From Deltaproteobacteria bacterium (lineage in GTDB: Bacteria; Myxococcota_A; Polyangia; Polyangiales; Houyiibacteriaceae), in assembly GCA_003647035.1 (NCBI GenBank), contig QMMB01000245.1, positions 1 to 5,671 of the forward strand: DNA of 5,671 nt. The letters are read 5' to 3'. Numbering within the stretch: position 1 is the first letter of the stretch; each line of letters begins with the position of its first letter. The notes beneath the pieces were generated by a model that saw only the letters and a program-made list of their open reading frames with translations, made no database searches and had not been told where the DNA came from. Positions 5,155-5,671 of this stretch are shown here, one piece after another. The position numbers and the translations under genes were made by a program.

Positions 5155-5649
5155 ATGGTGCCAACGATCCAGGTGCGGGAGGCCGCCGAAGCTGACCGCG
5201 ACGTCCTGATGGGCTTTCATCGGGCTCTCTACCAAGGCCATCGGGACGAGGTCGTAAGCAAGCAAGATCTCCCCCTCATCGAGTACCGAGACTACGGCCG
5301 CATCCTGCGGGACGACCTGGAAGCACTCTTGAGGGACCGAAGTAGCCACGTCTTGGTGGCCGAGTCACAGGGCGTGGTCGTCGGCTACATCGCCGGCCGA
5401 GCCACGGTCGAAGCAAGACGCGTCCTGTCACGCAGGGGCGTCATCGAAGATTGGTACGTCGCACCGGAGTCGCGCGGCGCGGGCGCAGGGTCGCTGCTGC
5501 TTAGAGAGATCGAGGCACGCTTCGCGGCGGCCGGGTGTGAGGTGATCGAGTCAGCAACGTGGTCGAGCAACGAGGGGGCGAGACGAGCGCACGACGCGCT
5601 CGGCTTTCGAGAGATCCGCGTCATGTACCGAAAGCGGATCGACGGCTGA
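5155..5649 (+). CDS. GNAT-family N-acetyltransferase
   Basis: A 164-residue protein of the usual GNAT length. It would transfer an acetyl group from acetyl-CoA to an amine of an unknown substrate in the cytoplasm. Visible elements are the N-terminal strand IQVREAAEADRDVLMGFH (5-22), strands HVLVAESQGVVVGYIAGRA (65-83), the acetyl-CoA pyrophosphate loop VAPESRGAGAGSLLL (102-116, with the R-x-x-G-x-G type loop at 107-112), and motif B ending ARRAHDALGFREI (142-154). Nothing identifies the substrate. The ATG at 5155 is chosen because family similarity begins at residue 5; no good Shine-Dalgarno sequence precedes it. It lies 39 bases after the ComEA-like gene with no terminator between, so it may be the last gene of that operon or have its own weak signal. 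Confidence 0.92.
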   Translation: MVPTIQVREAAEADRDVLMGFHRALYQGHRDEVVSKQDLPLIEYRDYGRILRDDLEALLRDRSSHVLVAESQGVVVGYIAGRATVEARRVLSRRGVIEDWYVAPESRGAGAGSLLLREIEARFAAAGCEVIESATWSSNEGARRAHDALGFREIRVMYRKRIDG

Positions 5650-5671
5650 CACCGGCACTGGGCACCGGCAC
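5650..5671 (+). repeat. Short GC-rich direct repeat at the window edge
   Basis: CACCGGCAC occurs at 5650-5658 and 5663-5671 with TGGG between (period 13). The second copy reaches the last base, so the true extent is unknown. It begins directly after the acetyltransferase stop codon and could be the start of an intergenic repeat array. Confidence 0.45.

Noticed and set aside
1..5671. CRISPR array, tRNA or rRNA, insertion sequence, toxin-antitoxin or phage-defence genes
   Set aside because: Looked for on both strands; no spaced repeats, no cloverleaf or rRNA sequence, no transposase and no recognised defence domain.

Overview
The window is high-GC chromosomal DNA, most likely from a myxobacterium or close relative (Myxococcota). 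The strongest sign is the central protein. It joins a zinc ribbon, a GYF-like domain, one membrane helix and an AgmX/PglI-type two-cysteine C-terminal domain, an architecture best known from the gliding-motility protein AgmX/GltJ of Myxococcus. No rRNA, tRNA, CRISPR array or insertion sequence is visible, and the genes are tightly packed.

Layout from left to right. The first gene on + is the C-terminal half of etfA (electron-transfer flavoprotein alpha subunit), cut by the window edge and closed by a textbook Rho-independent terminator. A 170-residue membrane-anchored protein with three evenly built zinc-ribbon-like repeats follows. Next is a 166-base intergenic region with a sigma70-like promoter whose -10 box lies in the loop of a perfect inverted repeat. 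This drives the 557-residue ZnR-GYF-TM-AgmX/PglI protein. Tail to tail with it on the minus strand is a complete M17 leucyl aminopeptidase (pepA); the two stop codons share one CTAG palindrome. After a divergent intergenic region come three + genes: a 71-residue conserved small protein, a ComEA-like secreted helix-hairpin-helix protein whose start codon overlaps the preceding stop codon, and a GNAT acetyltransferase. A short GC-rich direct repeat begins at the right edge.

Most of the window is housekeeping. The points worth a second look are the GltJ-like protein outside any visible gliding operon, the neighbouring three-zinc-ribbon membrane protein, the palindrome around the -10 box, and the coupled small protein/ComEA-like pair with a hairpin just before its ribosome binding site. 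All assignments come from reading motifs by eye; no database search was possible.
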